A DNA stretch of 64,000 bases, from assembly GCF_040712315.1 (NCBI RefSeq), contig NC_134015.1, forward strand, positions 52,801,464 to 52,865,463, written 5' to 3'. The notes under the pieces were generated by a model. The model did no database searches, was not told the origin of the DNA, and was given only the letters and a program-made list of their open reading frames with translations. How positions within the stretch are numbered: the stretch's first letter is position 1; each line of letters starts with the position of its first letter. Made by a program: the position numbers and the translations under genes. This DNA comes from Castanea sativa (lineage: Eukaryota > Streptophyta > Magnoliopsida > Fagales > Fagaceae). Shown here one piece after another: positions 34,550-46,850 of this stretch.

Positions 34550-35977
34550 TGGAGGAAAAACTGGTTTTGCATCTCATACAAAACACACAGTGGAAGTAAC
34601 AAACAAGGATCTATTTCATTCATTATTGATAACGTGCAGTATGTAAATTTCAGAATTTATGAACAAGATAGCGTACCTTAGTGTAGAGAAATTCAAAACA
34701 AAGATTAGAAGCACTTGAGAACACTTTTAATCTTCACTCCAATTCCACTTTACGCCCAAGATGTGTGGTCTCTCAATCAGTTTTTAAGGGAGAATGAAAG
34801 TGTGTCTCACGCTCTCTCACACACCGTTTCTTATTTTCCTAATAAAAATTCTGTATGTTTCTCTCTTTATAACTAACTGATTATTTAATTAGGCTGGCCT
34901 ATTGGGCATTTCCAATTGGGCTTTAGTGTGTGGCTTGAAGTGGGACCAAAAGGGACCAATAAGACACTAGCTCTAATGGGCCTTGGGTTTTTCCGTCAAC
35001 TCTTGACAAGTCCAAAGTTTCCGTTAATTATATTTAATACCACTATATAAATATAATTGCACTATAGGCCTTATTAATAAATTATATCCCAAGACTTTAT
35101 TATACATGCAATCCCTTCATAAAATATTCGTAGTAACACAAAGTCATAAATATAGACTGCCACTTTATAAATTACTACATCTTATCCTTGAGTACCCGGT
35201 TTAATCCTTTGAAGTTATTCATTATATATTCATGAAATCCAATTTCATAAATATATACTTTAGTAATTTCTTACTAAATTGGTTAGGCCTAATTCTCTGA
35301 ATAACTGAATCAATTAAACTTATCTCAAGAGGATATTTTATATCTCCATCAAGAGACTATGAACTCCATCAAGAGACTATGAATTCCATCTTGAGAATAT
35401 ATGTTTCATTAACACTAAATGTGGCTAACCAACATACTGAGGTTTTGACCATCACTTTAGATCTCACTCTTGATATATCAAAGCAACCTACACCTCATGA
35501 TCAGGTCCATTATTCTCTCAGGATTAAGAGTTCATGCAAATAGAAGTTATGAGATTTATTATTCATTTGACAGTCGTTAGGAGAATAATAAATCTCACAG
35601 CGGTCTTGTTCAATATGTCTTAACTCTTAAAACATATCAACATATCAACTAGAAGTCTCCACTTCCATGATCAAGACAAATCATCTTAGTTAATACGTTA
35701 TAGTCTTCACAGATGAAATGCCCAATTTCATCACTGACTACGAATTATAAATTCTGAGTTTACAAAGAACTTGTGATTTACATCTTCTGTGACTTTTCAC
35801 ATAAATCACATACAATGCATCTCATGGACTATATGATAATGTCCCATATTCATGTTACCATTATTTTAGATAATAACAAAATAACTTTATCAATCACAAT
35901 ATTAAGTCATACATTATGTCATACATAATATCATACATAGCATCATACAATAGGATTTAAGGGCACTAATCCTAACA
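34550..35977 (-). repeat. 5' LTR of the Copia element
   Basis: 1428 bp, TG at 34550 and CA at 35976-35977. Partner of 27784-29209. It would drive minus-strand transcription of the element. Confidence 0.95.
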
Positions 35978-35982
35978 GATCC

Positions 35983-37141
35983 GTACCATGTGTAATACGT
36001 TAGTTCATTATGATAGTTCTAAATAATATCCTAATACCTATCTATATGAGTTTTCTTTTTAATGATGCCATAAAGGATGGAGTTTAATAGAAGTCATTTA
36101 ATATCCAATGTATCCAATAATTTTTTTTTAAATGTAATTTCAAAATAAAATTTAAAAAATGTAAATTTTTTAAATTATAAAATAGACTCTACCTAAATTT
36201 TAAAGGAAAGAATTCGGAATGATCACATCTTTGATACCATATCATGATAGTTGCAAATAGCAATATTATTATTCATGATTAATAGATGAACAATTAAACT
36301 GTGAATTAACAATTTAACAATTCAAATACTAAGTTTAAACTACAAACAACACATATACAAAAGACTCCAAATATTGGAACATACTTCTTCTGCCATTTTC
36401 ATTATTCAATCAAAACCACAGTTTCAAAGATAATTCCAATTCAATTAAACTCAATACATACATACACATGAACGTAAAGAATTCCAAAAATAAAAACACA
36501 ATATCTTTCATATATTTTAACATTAAAACTAATTAGAAAACTTTACATACCTTTTGTTTTGAAGGCACTCCAAGAACCAAAATCAATACAAGAGACTGTA
36601 TAGCAGAGTGGTGTTGGAAGAATAACCCCAAAAGAAAACTATTTAAAATATAACATAGGAATGAAAAACTGAGTTGAAAATGTAACAAATAATCCCTAAA
36701 AAAACTATTTATAATATAATATAGGGTTATGGATTCCTAATTAAATTTGGTTATATAATTTTTTTAAGGATGAATATGTTGGTAGAGTCCATTTGATATA
36801 AAATTTAAATCCTATTGAAATTAAAAATGATATATAGTTTTTGAATCTCATTTGATTTAATTATAGAGTTTAAATCCTATTGAAATTAAAAATGATATAT
36901 ATTTGTTGAGTCTCATTTGATTTAATTATAGAGTTTAAATCCTATTGAAATTATAATTTCTAATCAATGTTTATATAAAAAAAAATGAAAAAAAGAAGAG
37001 AAACAAAACGTGTTTAATAGATATAAGGAAATATGATAGAATTTTTATTTATTTTTTAAATGTCATCAACGTAGAAATTCTGAAATTAAAGGAGATATAT
37101 TCCGTTTTTTGGGATAGATTTGTATTAATGAAGTTATTATA
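35983..37141. other. AT-rich intergenic sequence with a 66-bp tandem repeat
   Basis: About 2.6 copies of a roughly 66-bp unit ('gagtttaaatcctattgaaa') lie at 36785-36955. No gene seen. Confidence 0.7.
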
Positions 37142-37144
37142 TAG

Positions 37145-37640
37145 CACTACAAGAAAACTGGGCTACTGCGGTGGGCCAAAACAGCCGCTAAAGCCCCAAA
37201 AACTGCCGCTATAGGTACATTTCACCTATTGCGGCGGGGGCTATTGCGGCGGTTCTACCCGCCAGGCTTGTCACATCACAGTATCTCTATTGCGGCGGTA
37301 CAAAAACCCGCCGCTATAGATACGCTTTTTAGCGGCGGTTTTAGTCTATTGCGGCGGGCATAAAACCGCCGCTATACAACGTTCGAATTTGTTTCAAATG
37401 ACTTTTAGCAGCGAGTCGTGCCCGCCTCTATTGTGTTCACCTTTAGCGGCGAGCACAAAGCGCCGCTATAAGCTTGTAAGTAAAACCTTGTAATTGCACT
37501 TTTAGCGGCGCTTATAGCCCGCCGCTATAGGTTCAAACATATAGTGGCGGTCAAAAAGCGCCGCAATAGGGTTTCGTTTTATAGATAAAATGTGAACCTA
37601 TTGCGGCGCTTTTTGACCACCGCGATAGGTCCTTTTTTTT
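37145..37640. repeat. Left TIR and subterminal repeat array of the CACTA element
   Basis: About 17 copies of 'tattgcggcgg' or its complement 'ccgccgctata' in roughly 480 bp. In En/Spm such subterminal motifs bind the TnpA protein during transposition, so these are presumed binding sites. Confidence 0.88.
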
Positions 37641-39307
37641 TTTTTTTTTTTTTTCCAGTGGGCTTTGAAACTACTGTTTACATCAAATACAAGAGACAAC
37701 CTGTTTCAAAGAACCTGTTTTGCATCAAATATATTGTTCAAACCTGTTACAAAGAACCTATAGTAGTTTTAGCTCTACTAACACAATACCACAAATATAA
37801 TTAATTAACACCACCACAAATGTCTCCAAACTAACATAATATTTGTATTGAAATATATTCTCAAATACATAACATTGTCTATAACCACCATCATAAAATT
37901 AACAAAAAAAGATGTGGTCTTTTGAGTAAAATAACCGTTCAAATTAAGCTAATACAATAATCAAAGTTCCAAAGTGTTTAACAAATATCCTTCAACACTT
38001 GCAAAAAATGCTTCCTCATTCTTCCATAGTTCTTTGTTCACAAAAAAGTCGTCGAACACCAAGATAAAACTTATAAGCTGCTTGGTTGATAGGATGCGGC
38101 TGACGATTTTGGCAGACTAGGAGAATGTTCGGCCAAAGGAACATCCTACATACAAAGTATGGTTACTCAATTAGTACGTATAAATAGAATAGAATGACAA
38201 GAAAATATTACCAAGGCAAAAAATGTCTATTACATTTCTCTATTACATCCTAAACTTGTGTATATATATGATATGGCATTGAGAAAAAAAAAATGTTGTG
38301 ACTGTGTGGATCCATAATATGTTTCTACCTGCAACCAACTCAATAAATGCTTGCGCGGAAAATTCTAACAAGTGGTGGAAAATGAAGTAAGGAACAAGGA
38401 CACTAGTTATATTGATAAATTGTGTACCATATATGTAGATAGTTATATTGATAAATATTTGTATCCTTCATACAAGGTATGGTTTCTCAATAAATGCATA
38501 TAAATGGAATAGAATGACAAGAAAATGGATAACATTTTTCTGGATAACATTTTTCCTCAATCTTGATAACATTTTTCAACCACATAAGAAATCATAAAAT
38601 TCTCCCCCTATCAAGACAAGGTTATTCTACGGGAGATGCTATGGAACTAACCATTAAAACAAAAATAGAAAAATAAAGATAAACAAGAGAAACCAAAGAT
38701 TTTTTTCCCAACACAGAACCACCTCCATATGCTAAGATAGCATTGTGCAATGTTCAGTTGTTCATGCCACTGCACACCTTATTACAACTTAAAATTCCAA
38801 ATACAGTCAAAACCTTTGGGCAGATCTGTTTGCCTAAAGAAAAAAAAAATCTTTAATTCCAAAGAAGGCACAAAATAGAAAACAAAGGCAAGCCATTAAA
38901 TTTGACATTAAATAAGTACTTAGTGTGCAAATACGTGAAGGGCAATAAAGTGGGGCTGCTTAAAGACAATTTTTTAGAAAGGCAGAACTGTAGGAAGAAG
39001 ATTCATTAGCAAAGCGGTGCAGTAAGGATAGATAGATTTAGAAAGATGCTAATTTTTAATTGTTTAACACATTTTTGCAAATATGTACAACATTTGCCAC
39101 TTTTTGTGTGTTAATATAATGTAAATTTATATTACAAGTACATTGTAAACATATAAAAGTCCTTTATTTATATACACAACAGCACTTAATAGAACATTAA
39201 ATTTATTGCGACAAAATGGGAATAAATTTTGAATAAATATTTAAAATTATTTTATTTATATTGGGAGTACAAGTGCATAGAAAAGTAGAAAGTCTTGCTT
39301 GTTTGGT
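37641..39307. other. CACTA interior, left part
   Basis: AT-rich, no recognisable gene. A short phrase ('acaaggtatggtt..tcaat..aaatggaatagaatgacaagaaaat') occurs twice, near 38150-38210 and 38470-38525. Confidence 0.5.
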
Positions 39308-40057
39308 TTAAACATTTCTAGCTACAAGAACTTCAGCAATCAACTTATCCAAGTTTTGGTATGAAGAACCACCAGGCTTGGTGGAATCCTTTGCTTTTGT
39401 TTTCCATTCCATTACATTCTTCTTAATTTCTTTACCTTTTTCACCATCAATTAACTCTCTCACTAACTTCTCCACTTCATCTCTTTGAACATTATTATCT
39501 ACCTCCATCACAATGCCCCATTCAACATCAATTGATGGGTGCTTTAGGATTTGTTCTTGAGGGCACCAACTTGCTAACATGCCTCTATTTTTAGTTTCGG
39601 TAACAAATTCAGGAGGAATAATAGCTGAATCACCTCTAACAAGATCAGGCCTTATAATCCACAAGAAGTGTTTTTCACTATTTGCTAACCCCCAAGCAAA
39701 CTCAATGAGTTGTCGAGGTGTCATGATAGTTATACTACCATAATTTACATACACTATAGAGTTGGGTTCTTTTGAATTTAGCCATTCCACACACCCTGGT
39801 TCTTGTTTCCATAGATTGGAACCTATTGATTCCAAGTTATTGTCCTTAATTTGGTCCACAAATGACACGAGTGGTCCAATGGTGTATAAACAAGGAAGCA
39901 TGTTGGATAAAGCATCCAACACGTCCTTTTCAAAGAGGTCAAATGTGTTCAAAATGACAGCTGAAGCTCTAGAAACACTCTCGGTTTCACGGATGAAAAA
40001 GTTGAACATGAAGTCATTTTCATCTGTTGTTCTAACAAAACTTGGAATATCCAATTA
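39308..40057 (-). pseudogene. Captured UGT85-type UDP-glycosyltransferase exon
   Basis: Family 1 glycosyltransferase (sugar transfer from UDP-sugar to small molecules), C-terminal exon only: LDIPSFVRTTDENDFMFNF, then ASAVILNTFDLFEKDVLDAL, YTIGPL, SIVYVNYGSITIMTPRQL and HFLWIIRPDLVRGDSA. The PSPG box starts correctly (WCPQEQILKHPSI) but jumps straight to VEWGIVMEV. Some 40 residues that should include HCGWNS and the acidic end of the UDP-sugar site are deleted. The frame is open to a stop at 39308; the upstream frame ends at TAA at about 40055-40057, where the second exon of UGT85 genes normally begins. Not functional. Confidence 0.88.
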
Positions 40058-43000
40058 TTTATTTTAGTTCAAAATAACTTTAAAGAGTAATAACTTTAAA
40101 GAGTAAAATGTTATGAAGCGACGACAGTGTAGTAAAAAAAGCTCAACAAATTTTACGATTAGGGGTTTTCTAGCTCTGTTGTTGTGGGTATATAAAATAG
40201 TTATTTGTATTATTTTAATGAGATATATTGCAAAATAAAGAGTAAAATGTTGGGTGTATTGTAAAACTTGTTACGTAACTTGGATTGCATTTTTTTTTTT
40301 TAAATGTAAAATCAAGTGAGAATCAAGGTTGTAAACGAGCCAAGTTTTGTCAAGTAATGAATGCTCAAACTCAGCTCAACAATAAAAGTAAAATATTTAA
40401 CCTTGGCTTAAGTTTGACTCAAGCTTACAAATAATGTTCAAACTTGAACTTATCAAAAAATCTAATAGTTTGAGCTTGACTTGATTAATTAGTTAAATCA
40501 AGACTAGAACAGTCGATGCTATTATTCCAGCTATTACAATGGCTAGAATTTACCCAAGAGTGAATGGTGCTGTCATATTAATTATTTTGATGTAGTCAAT
40601 AGTTTTCACACCCTTGTGCATACATTCTGGAAAATAAATAAAACTAAAAAAAATAATTGACCAAGATAAGAACTATTAGTATTTTTTACATAAATTGATT
40701 AACATGATCATGATCTCATATACAAATATACAGTGCTTCAGGGCCATTAGTTAAACATGGTTGTGGGGAATTGTTTTAAACAATCATCGAGTCCCTGTGT
40801 CCCACAATTTTAATCATCATTTTTTTGCTTATGTTGAAGTCACAACTCCCAATGAATAGGATACGAGAACTCCTATCAATATACACTACATTGTGAGACA
40901 AAGTGCAAACATGGCCTCAAAGGGAATCAAACATTGAATTCATATCAGATCTGCTACTTCAAATTCTAACAAGGAATCTTGGATCTCAAACATATATCAT
41001 AAACTAGTATACAATAAGTTCATCACAAATTATCATAATGCCACACATAAATAAACCCCCCAAAAAACCCAGATCTGAAAATCATAAACCCTAACTCATA
41101 TCAAACAACCAAGGTCAAAATCATCAAATAAATAAATAAACTCACACAATCAAATCAACACCAAAAAACCCATATGAAAAATGATAAGAAATCAAATATG
41201 TGTAAAAAATTATTATTCATCCAAGATAAAACCTGAGACTTTGAGTTGTTTTTCCAGCAAGGAGTAGAAATCAAACCTAAGAAAAACCAGAGAAGGGTTA
41301 GAGATGAAGAAAAACGAAAAGAAAATGAGAAATCTAATCTAAAAAGGCAAAAAAGTACTTGGTTTTGCCGGCTATGGGCAGCGCTGGCAGAAGCTGGAGT
41401 TGGCCGGTGGTGCCTTGGACCTTGGAGCTGGAGATTGGCGGGAGAGGGATCGAAGTTGACTGGGTGTTTTTGGAGAGAAATCTGAGAGGCTGGCTGGATT
41501 CTGCTGCTATGCTAATAATAGGCAGAAGAAAAGCTTCAAAAGAAAACTCAAACAGATACAGAGTAAGATGCATCTAGAGTTCAAAGAATACAAAATTTCT
41601 TGATTGCCTGCTGCTGATCCTATTATAGAAATAGCCGATTTTCTTGATGCAATTTTTTTCTAACCTCATAATCTAACTTTTAGTCAAGAGATTACATTCA
41701 AATATTCAAGGAAAGTTTTTTTTTCCCCCTCCTGCCCTGTCCTAGAGTTAATTCTTGACTTTTTTATTGGGCCAGTGGAGCTAGAAATAATTATTTCAAC
41801 TACTGATTAAAGATCTGCTACCTCAATCCTATTATTTAACAAATGTGAATGAAATGGGTTTAGAATCAAAACGTTTGAAACAAGAAGAGAGAGTGCCTAC
41901 CTCCGGACCCTCTAATTGGACAGAAATATGATAACTCGCATCATGTACGAGAACTTCCTGTTTGAACCACTTCAGGAGTGCCCTTGAACCCCTTCCTCTA
42001 TACAAAACATTTAAAAACCATTGTCAACAATTAAATAGTATAACGCACATACACCATTCTCCATATATAGCTTAAAACTAAAAATCTTCAAAACACACAT
42101 TTCTACTCAGTCCATTATCCAACTCACACCTTTCCAGACAATCCAATCAACCATAAAATATAGGGTCAGTCAACATCAGTTTACCCCTGATTTTTCGAAT
42201 ATTACACTTACCTTGCACTAAATTGACTCATTAATTTATCCATTCTTATTGACCCAAAATAGACGTGAAATTAAGTATTGATTTCAATTTTCAAAATTCT
42301 TCCATCATTATTTTTTTTTTGATAAGCTCAAAATTCATTGCTCATAGGACTTTGAAACATCTCTCAGGGTTCATTTGTTTCAGTTTCTAGCTCATTCTAT
42401 CTATTTACTTGGACTTTGAAATACGGGGTTCATACACATTAGTCACCGCAAGAGTTGACATAAATGATCCCCTCTAAACAATGTCATACTGTAAAAAACA
42501 TAGACAACCCAGTCATTACTAAATTGCAGAAAAAAAAAATTGAAAACCAAAAGAACTAGACAACCACCAAACTGTGCAATCACAAAGGGCACTAACGAGT
42601 GTTGTTTGGTTCCCCAAAAACTGCAGGAAAAAATTTAAAAAAATATTTGAAGTTTGAAACTTTTGTTTTTTCATATTATTTGAGACCCATTAAAACTAAA
42701 ACTGAGCCTAATAAAATCACTTTACCAAGTACAGTTGAATCTTTCAAGCTGATTTCTTTTGATACCAAACCAGCTAAAAAACATAATACCCACCAAATTC
42801 TAGGATTCTACTTTCTTAGCAAACAAATGAATCAATAAGGAAAAACCCAGATAAAGAATTACATTAAAATAAATAAACAAAAAAGAAAAAGAAAAAACAG
42901 TTGAGCTTGAGAGAGAAAGAGAGAGAGAACCAACTTGCAATTGCTATGAGCTAAAATAATGGTGACCCAAGAAAGAGAAAAGCAGATAGTAGTTAGGGAC

Positions 43001-43648
43001 GCACTGGAATCACAGCAAGAAGATTAGAAGCAGAAGAAAAGGGTCTCCTCTCCATGATCATCACATCAGTAATGAGCAATGGTGGTGGCATTTTGGTTTG
43101 GGAAATGAATGAAGAACAAATGGAAGATTATACTACACATACAGTTCAACCTATACATTCCCTACGGTTCATCCCGTTCTTACTTCTTATCCTAGACCCG
43201 AACCGGCCCACCTCATTGACCCAATGCCACTAAAATGACTGAACCATGCACTGATGCAAATTTAATTGAGGCCCAAAAAAGTAATAATAAATAAATAAAT
43301 TGGAGGAAAAAATATATTAAAAAAAAAATCAATCATCACTATTCTCTACCACAACAATCAACTAATTTGCAGAAGTCATCAATCATCAACTGTTTAGGTC
43401 ACATTGCTAGATTTCCATATTCAAATCTTGTGAAAATAACGAAACAAAGGACCCTCAAGTCATGAGTTATTCATTTCCATCAGTGCCTCACAACAAGAGG
43501 TGTAGATAAACTATAGTCTCTAAGATTACAACTATAGGTGTAGACAGACTAGAGTCTCTAAGAATATATCTAGAGGTTAGTCAAGTGGCAATAGCATTCA
43601 ACGTCATTTAAAATGATAGTCATATATGAGAAACAAGATTTGACATAC
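40058..43648. other. CACTA interior, middle part, with one unassigned open frame
   Basis: Mostly AT-rich non-coding sequence. A minus-strand frame at 41334-41573 starts right after a 'gaactctag' acceptor-like site and encodes about 79 Ser/Pro/Leu-rich residues. It could be part of another captured exon, but I recognise no family. Confidence 0.35.
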
Positions 43649-43758
43649 AAATCGGCTTGTCCTACACGATCTTGCTTGTCTGCCTTCGCAAAGACATTTA
43701 AGGCAAAACCCTCCAGATGCAATCGGTCTTCAGGCCCCAACTTCAGTGACTTCTTGTC
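43649..43758 (-). pseudogene. LIP5: Captured LIP5/VTA1-like exon
   Basis: A 110-bp minus-strand exon with family residues DKKSLKLGPEDRLHLEGFAL then NVFAKADKQDR and QADL. LIP5/VTA1 is the ESCRT cofactor that stimulates the Vps4/SKD1 ATPase in multivesicular body sorting. The exon keeps a splice acceptor (TTTACAG before GACAAG) and donor (GTATGT after GATTT), so genomic DNA rather than cDNA was captured. No other LIP5 exon was found nearby. Confidence 0.78.
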
Positions 43759-43839
43759 CTGTAAAGGACAAATGGCAATAGACATCAATATGGTGAGAGA
43801 TATTGAGATTAAACAAACTTAATAAATTTATATAGATCT

Positions 43840-43940
43840 TCAAGAGACAAGTTTTTTATACTCTCTGTATACTTGGGCGACTCAATTTTTTTATATCAAT
43901 GAAATTTTCCATTATTACTCAAAAAAAAAAAAAAAAAAAA
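43840..43940 (+). mobile_element. LINE 3' end with poly-A tail
   Basis: The sequence 'gtatacttgggcgactcaat' followed by 'tatatcaatgaaattttcc' and a 20-base A-run is the usual 3' end of plant L1-type LINEs. It lies just downstream of the LIP5-like exon. Confidence 0.6.
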
Positions 43941-44950
43941 GTTCTTCCTACATAATGCTTGAAGTTTTGAGGACTTTGTTTTATTGGATGTCAGATTGGG
44001 GTTCTTTTTCCATGTATTCATTACTTTTTTTTTTTTTGATCATCTCATTGATAACTTGACCATCAAAATAACCTCTCACAGAAGATGTCTGATCCCCATC
44101 AAACCACCACTTGATTGGCCAATACATGAAGCATTCGATCATAGTCCGCATTTCTAAGCAACCAATGATCTCAATACTTATTCGCCAATTTAAACTATTA
44201 TGTATAGCAACTTATAGCTTAAACTATTCATTTTTCACAAAGAAAAATCATTTAATTAAAATAACCAGCATCTACAGGAAAAAAAAAATCATATTTGAAG
44301 TCTTTTTCTTTTTTCAAAAGGTTAAAAAGATAAAAAGAGAAATCATTGGGAAAAACTTTTGTACAATTCACATGCACACAGATTGCATACTGTGTGAAAA
44401 TAAGTAACTTCTTAAGAACCAAGATTAAAAAAAAAAACCAAAAAACTGAAAAACAAATATGTGTGCATATATACTAGTGGTTATCATTTGGTAGCTTCTA
44501 TAAAAACTTCAAGGCAATGCTATCGAACTTAACGCGATCCAACACAGAATCTCACATTGACTGACAAAGCTTAGTGCTATATATCATTCAAAGATTCAAC
44601 TTTTTTCCAGCCTAAAAAATCAGACAGGAGAAAAGGAATAAAATAGTTACAGTTGTCAATTACCAAACACCTCTGGATTCTTGCCTTAAATTACATGAAT
44701 CCAAAGAATCCTATACCTCATATTCCTAATCCAAAAAATTAAAATCCAAGCTCAGAAGCTTCAATAAATCTCGTTAATCCAATTTCCGAATCAGAGCCCT
44801 AGATCGAGCCGAAAACGACAACGAAAAGAGAGATATTGCTTTAGTTGTTGTCTACCTTATAAGACTTTTAATAAGACATATCATCTACCTGTAATAAGAC
44901 TTTTATTGAAAAGAATTGAACATCTACCTTATAATGCCTTAGTTGTTGTC
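43941..44950. other. CACTA interior without recognised genes
   Basis: AT-rich sequence. Around 44770-44830 the minus strand looks like a plant 5' UTR ('ctagggctctgattcgg'), possibly another captured piece. Confidence 0.35.
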
Positions 44951-45260
44951 TTTCTCTACCTTTATTGGTTTCCTTAACTCGAATAAACTCACTCGTTCTC
45001 ACTGGTGCATTAATCTCTCTCATGACCAAACCATCTTAAGTGACTCTCAACACTCTCATTTTAATTACACTCATTTTGTGAATGTTGTTTCTTAACAACC
45101 CAACATTCAGTACCATATCCATCACTAATGCAAAGAGATTTGGACTTAGTGCTGATTCTTGATGCAAACCTATAATGCCTTCACTCGTTCTCAAGACAGA
45201 TACATAAGTTCATTATCTATTGCATTTCACAAATCAACCCTAAAGGTCTTCTATCACTAT
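44950..45260 (-). pseudogene. Non-LTR retrotransposon RT fragment (RTE-like)
   Basis: Minus-strand VLRTSEGIIGLHQESALSP then NLFALVMD is the RT motif block before the catalytic YADD. Further on the same strand an ESHLRWFGHERD piece matches the RLRWFGHVQRR tail of plant RTE-type elements. The sequence between them, including the catalytic aspartates, is deleted. Confidence 0.72.
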
Positions 45261-46020
45261 TGCTTAATTAATTTTACTTTAAAAAATAAAAAACACATTT
45301 TTTCCTAGTGAAATTAGCGGTTCCATAGATAAATGTCATCCAAATACCCCCAACAACCCACATGGTTAGGTAGGACGAAATATAAGCAAAACAAGCTTTC
45401 TATATGAAAAATGAAACAAAAAGGAAAAGGGCCCACTTAAACAATTGTCAACAAATGACCAAATCAATACCTGATATAATCCTAGTCAATATAGTGGATA
45501 TAAACCTAAGAATACTTCAATCCTATATTCAAATTTGAACAATGAGAGATTTTTAGATTCAAACTTTGAACTAATGAGTCAAAAAATCAACCACCCCGAA
45601 AGTAAAAAAGCAAAACACAGACCAGGACAAATGCGTACAGCAACAATATATATTAAACTAAAGCCAGACAAATTCAAAGATTAGGTGGATATCTATGTTT
45701 TATAAAATAAAATTAAAGGAAAAAAAAAACACTGTTTTCTTTAAATTTAAATCATCCATTTACAGCTCAAAAAACCCAAAAAACAAAACCTCCCACCATC
45801 TTCAACGAATCAATTAATGATCTCATTATCATTTCCATCTTTCTCAGCAACCAAACAGAGGGAAAATATGAACCACTAATGCCCATTATCCACAAACACA
45901 AACAAAATCTAAAAAAAGAAACAAATTTTCGATTTTCAGGAACTGGGGTGCAGTAATAACATCAAATGAAATAGAAAAAACAAAAAAACCATAGATGAAG
46001 AACAACTCTTTACCTTAAAC
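45261..46020. other. CACTA interior without recognised genes
   Basis: AT-rich, no coding signal. Confidence 0.5.
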
Positions 46021-46567
46021 CCCAATATTCACCGTCAGTGGTTCATTTCTTAACACCACCGATTCGCTCGAAGCGGCGAACCGCCAGATCGAGACACGCC
46101 CTCTCTTGCTCGTCCCTCTCTCTCTCTCATCGATTTCCCATGGGTGCGAGTCACAGTGCTTCGGCGGTCATTGTGGGTCACTTGGTCACGGTGGGTCTGG
46201 GTCGTGGTTCACAGTTTGGTGGTGGGTGAAATTTTGTGATGGCTGGATTTGGTGGTGGTTGTTTTGTGATTTGGGGATTTCGTGGCTGGGTTTTTGCTTT
46301 GTAATTGGTGATTTGTGATGGATGGGTTTTGTGATTTGGTCCTTGTTTTGTAGTGGTGGTGGCTAGTGGTGGGTTGATTTTGGGTTGGGGTTTACGGTGG
46401 TGGAAGGTGGGTGGGTGATGGTGGCTAGTGGGTGTGGGTAGTGGTAGATATGAGAGTGGAGATTTCTTCAGAGAGAGAGAGAGAGTGTGTGTGTGTGTGT
46501 GTGTAAAAACCATAAGGCGCTAAATGAAAAGGGAAAAGAAAAACCCGAGGGAAAAAATTTAGGGCTA
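46021..46567. repeat. G/T-rich low-complexity stretch near the CACTA right end
   Basis: Strings of 'gtggtggtgggtt'-like sequence with a GA/GT microsatellite at 46471-46504. The His/Pro-rich minus-strand ORF here is a low-complexity shadow. A similar CCA-rich stretch is found at 26120-26340. Confidence 0.65.
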
Positions 46568-46847
46568 GGGGCAATTTAAGGCCTATTGCGGCGGGTCATT
46601 GGCCCGCCGCTATATCTAAGTTCGAAGCCGCTATAGGTCCCTTATTACGGCGGGTCATTAGCCCGCCGCTGTAGTTCGCCGCAATATACTAGAACTATTG
46701 CGGCGGGCCATTGGCCCGCCGCAATAGTTCGTAATAGTTTTGGTCTATTGCGGCGGGCCAAAAACGCGCCGCAATACGCGACTTATAGCGGCTTTTTTAG
46801 TACCCGCCGCAATAGGCCCACCACAATAGCCCAGTTTTCTTGTAGTG
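46568..46847. repeat. Right TIR and subterminal repeat array of the CACTA element
   Basis: About 12 copies of the motif seen at the left end ('ctattgcggcggg', 'cccgccgcaatag') in both orientations, then the inverted terminal repeat ending CTTGTAGTG. Confidence 0.9.
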
Positions 46848-46850
46848 TAG

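Larger units (their letters stand above)
27784..35977 (-). mobile_element. Full-length Copia LTR retrotransposon (dead)
   Basis: LTRs at 27784-29209 and 34550-35977 are direct repeats. The 5-bp target duplication GATCC is at 27779-27783 and 35978-35982. PBS, gag, protease, integrase, RT and RNase H are in Copia order on the minus strand. The LTRs differ at 14 positions in the first roughly 110 aligned bases and less elsewhere, so it is not a recent insertion. Stops and frameshifts break gag-pol. Confidence 0.97.
37145..46847. mobile_element. CACTA (En/Spm) transposon with captured gene fragments
   Basis: Ends are CACTACAAGAAAACTGGGC (37145) and its inverse complement (to 46847), flanked by the 3-bp duplication TAG (37142-37144 and 46848-46850). 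Both ends carry arrays of a GC-rich motif in both orientations. The 9.7-kb interior shows no TnpD/TNP2-type transposase I can recognise. It holds a UGT85 exon, a LIP5-like exon and LINE pieces, so it is probably a non-autonomous gene-capturing CACTA element. Confidence 0.93.

Noticed and set aside
46178..46513. His/Pro-rich 111-codon ORF
   Set aside because: Low-complexity reading of a GTGG-rich CACTA end; no domain.
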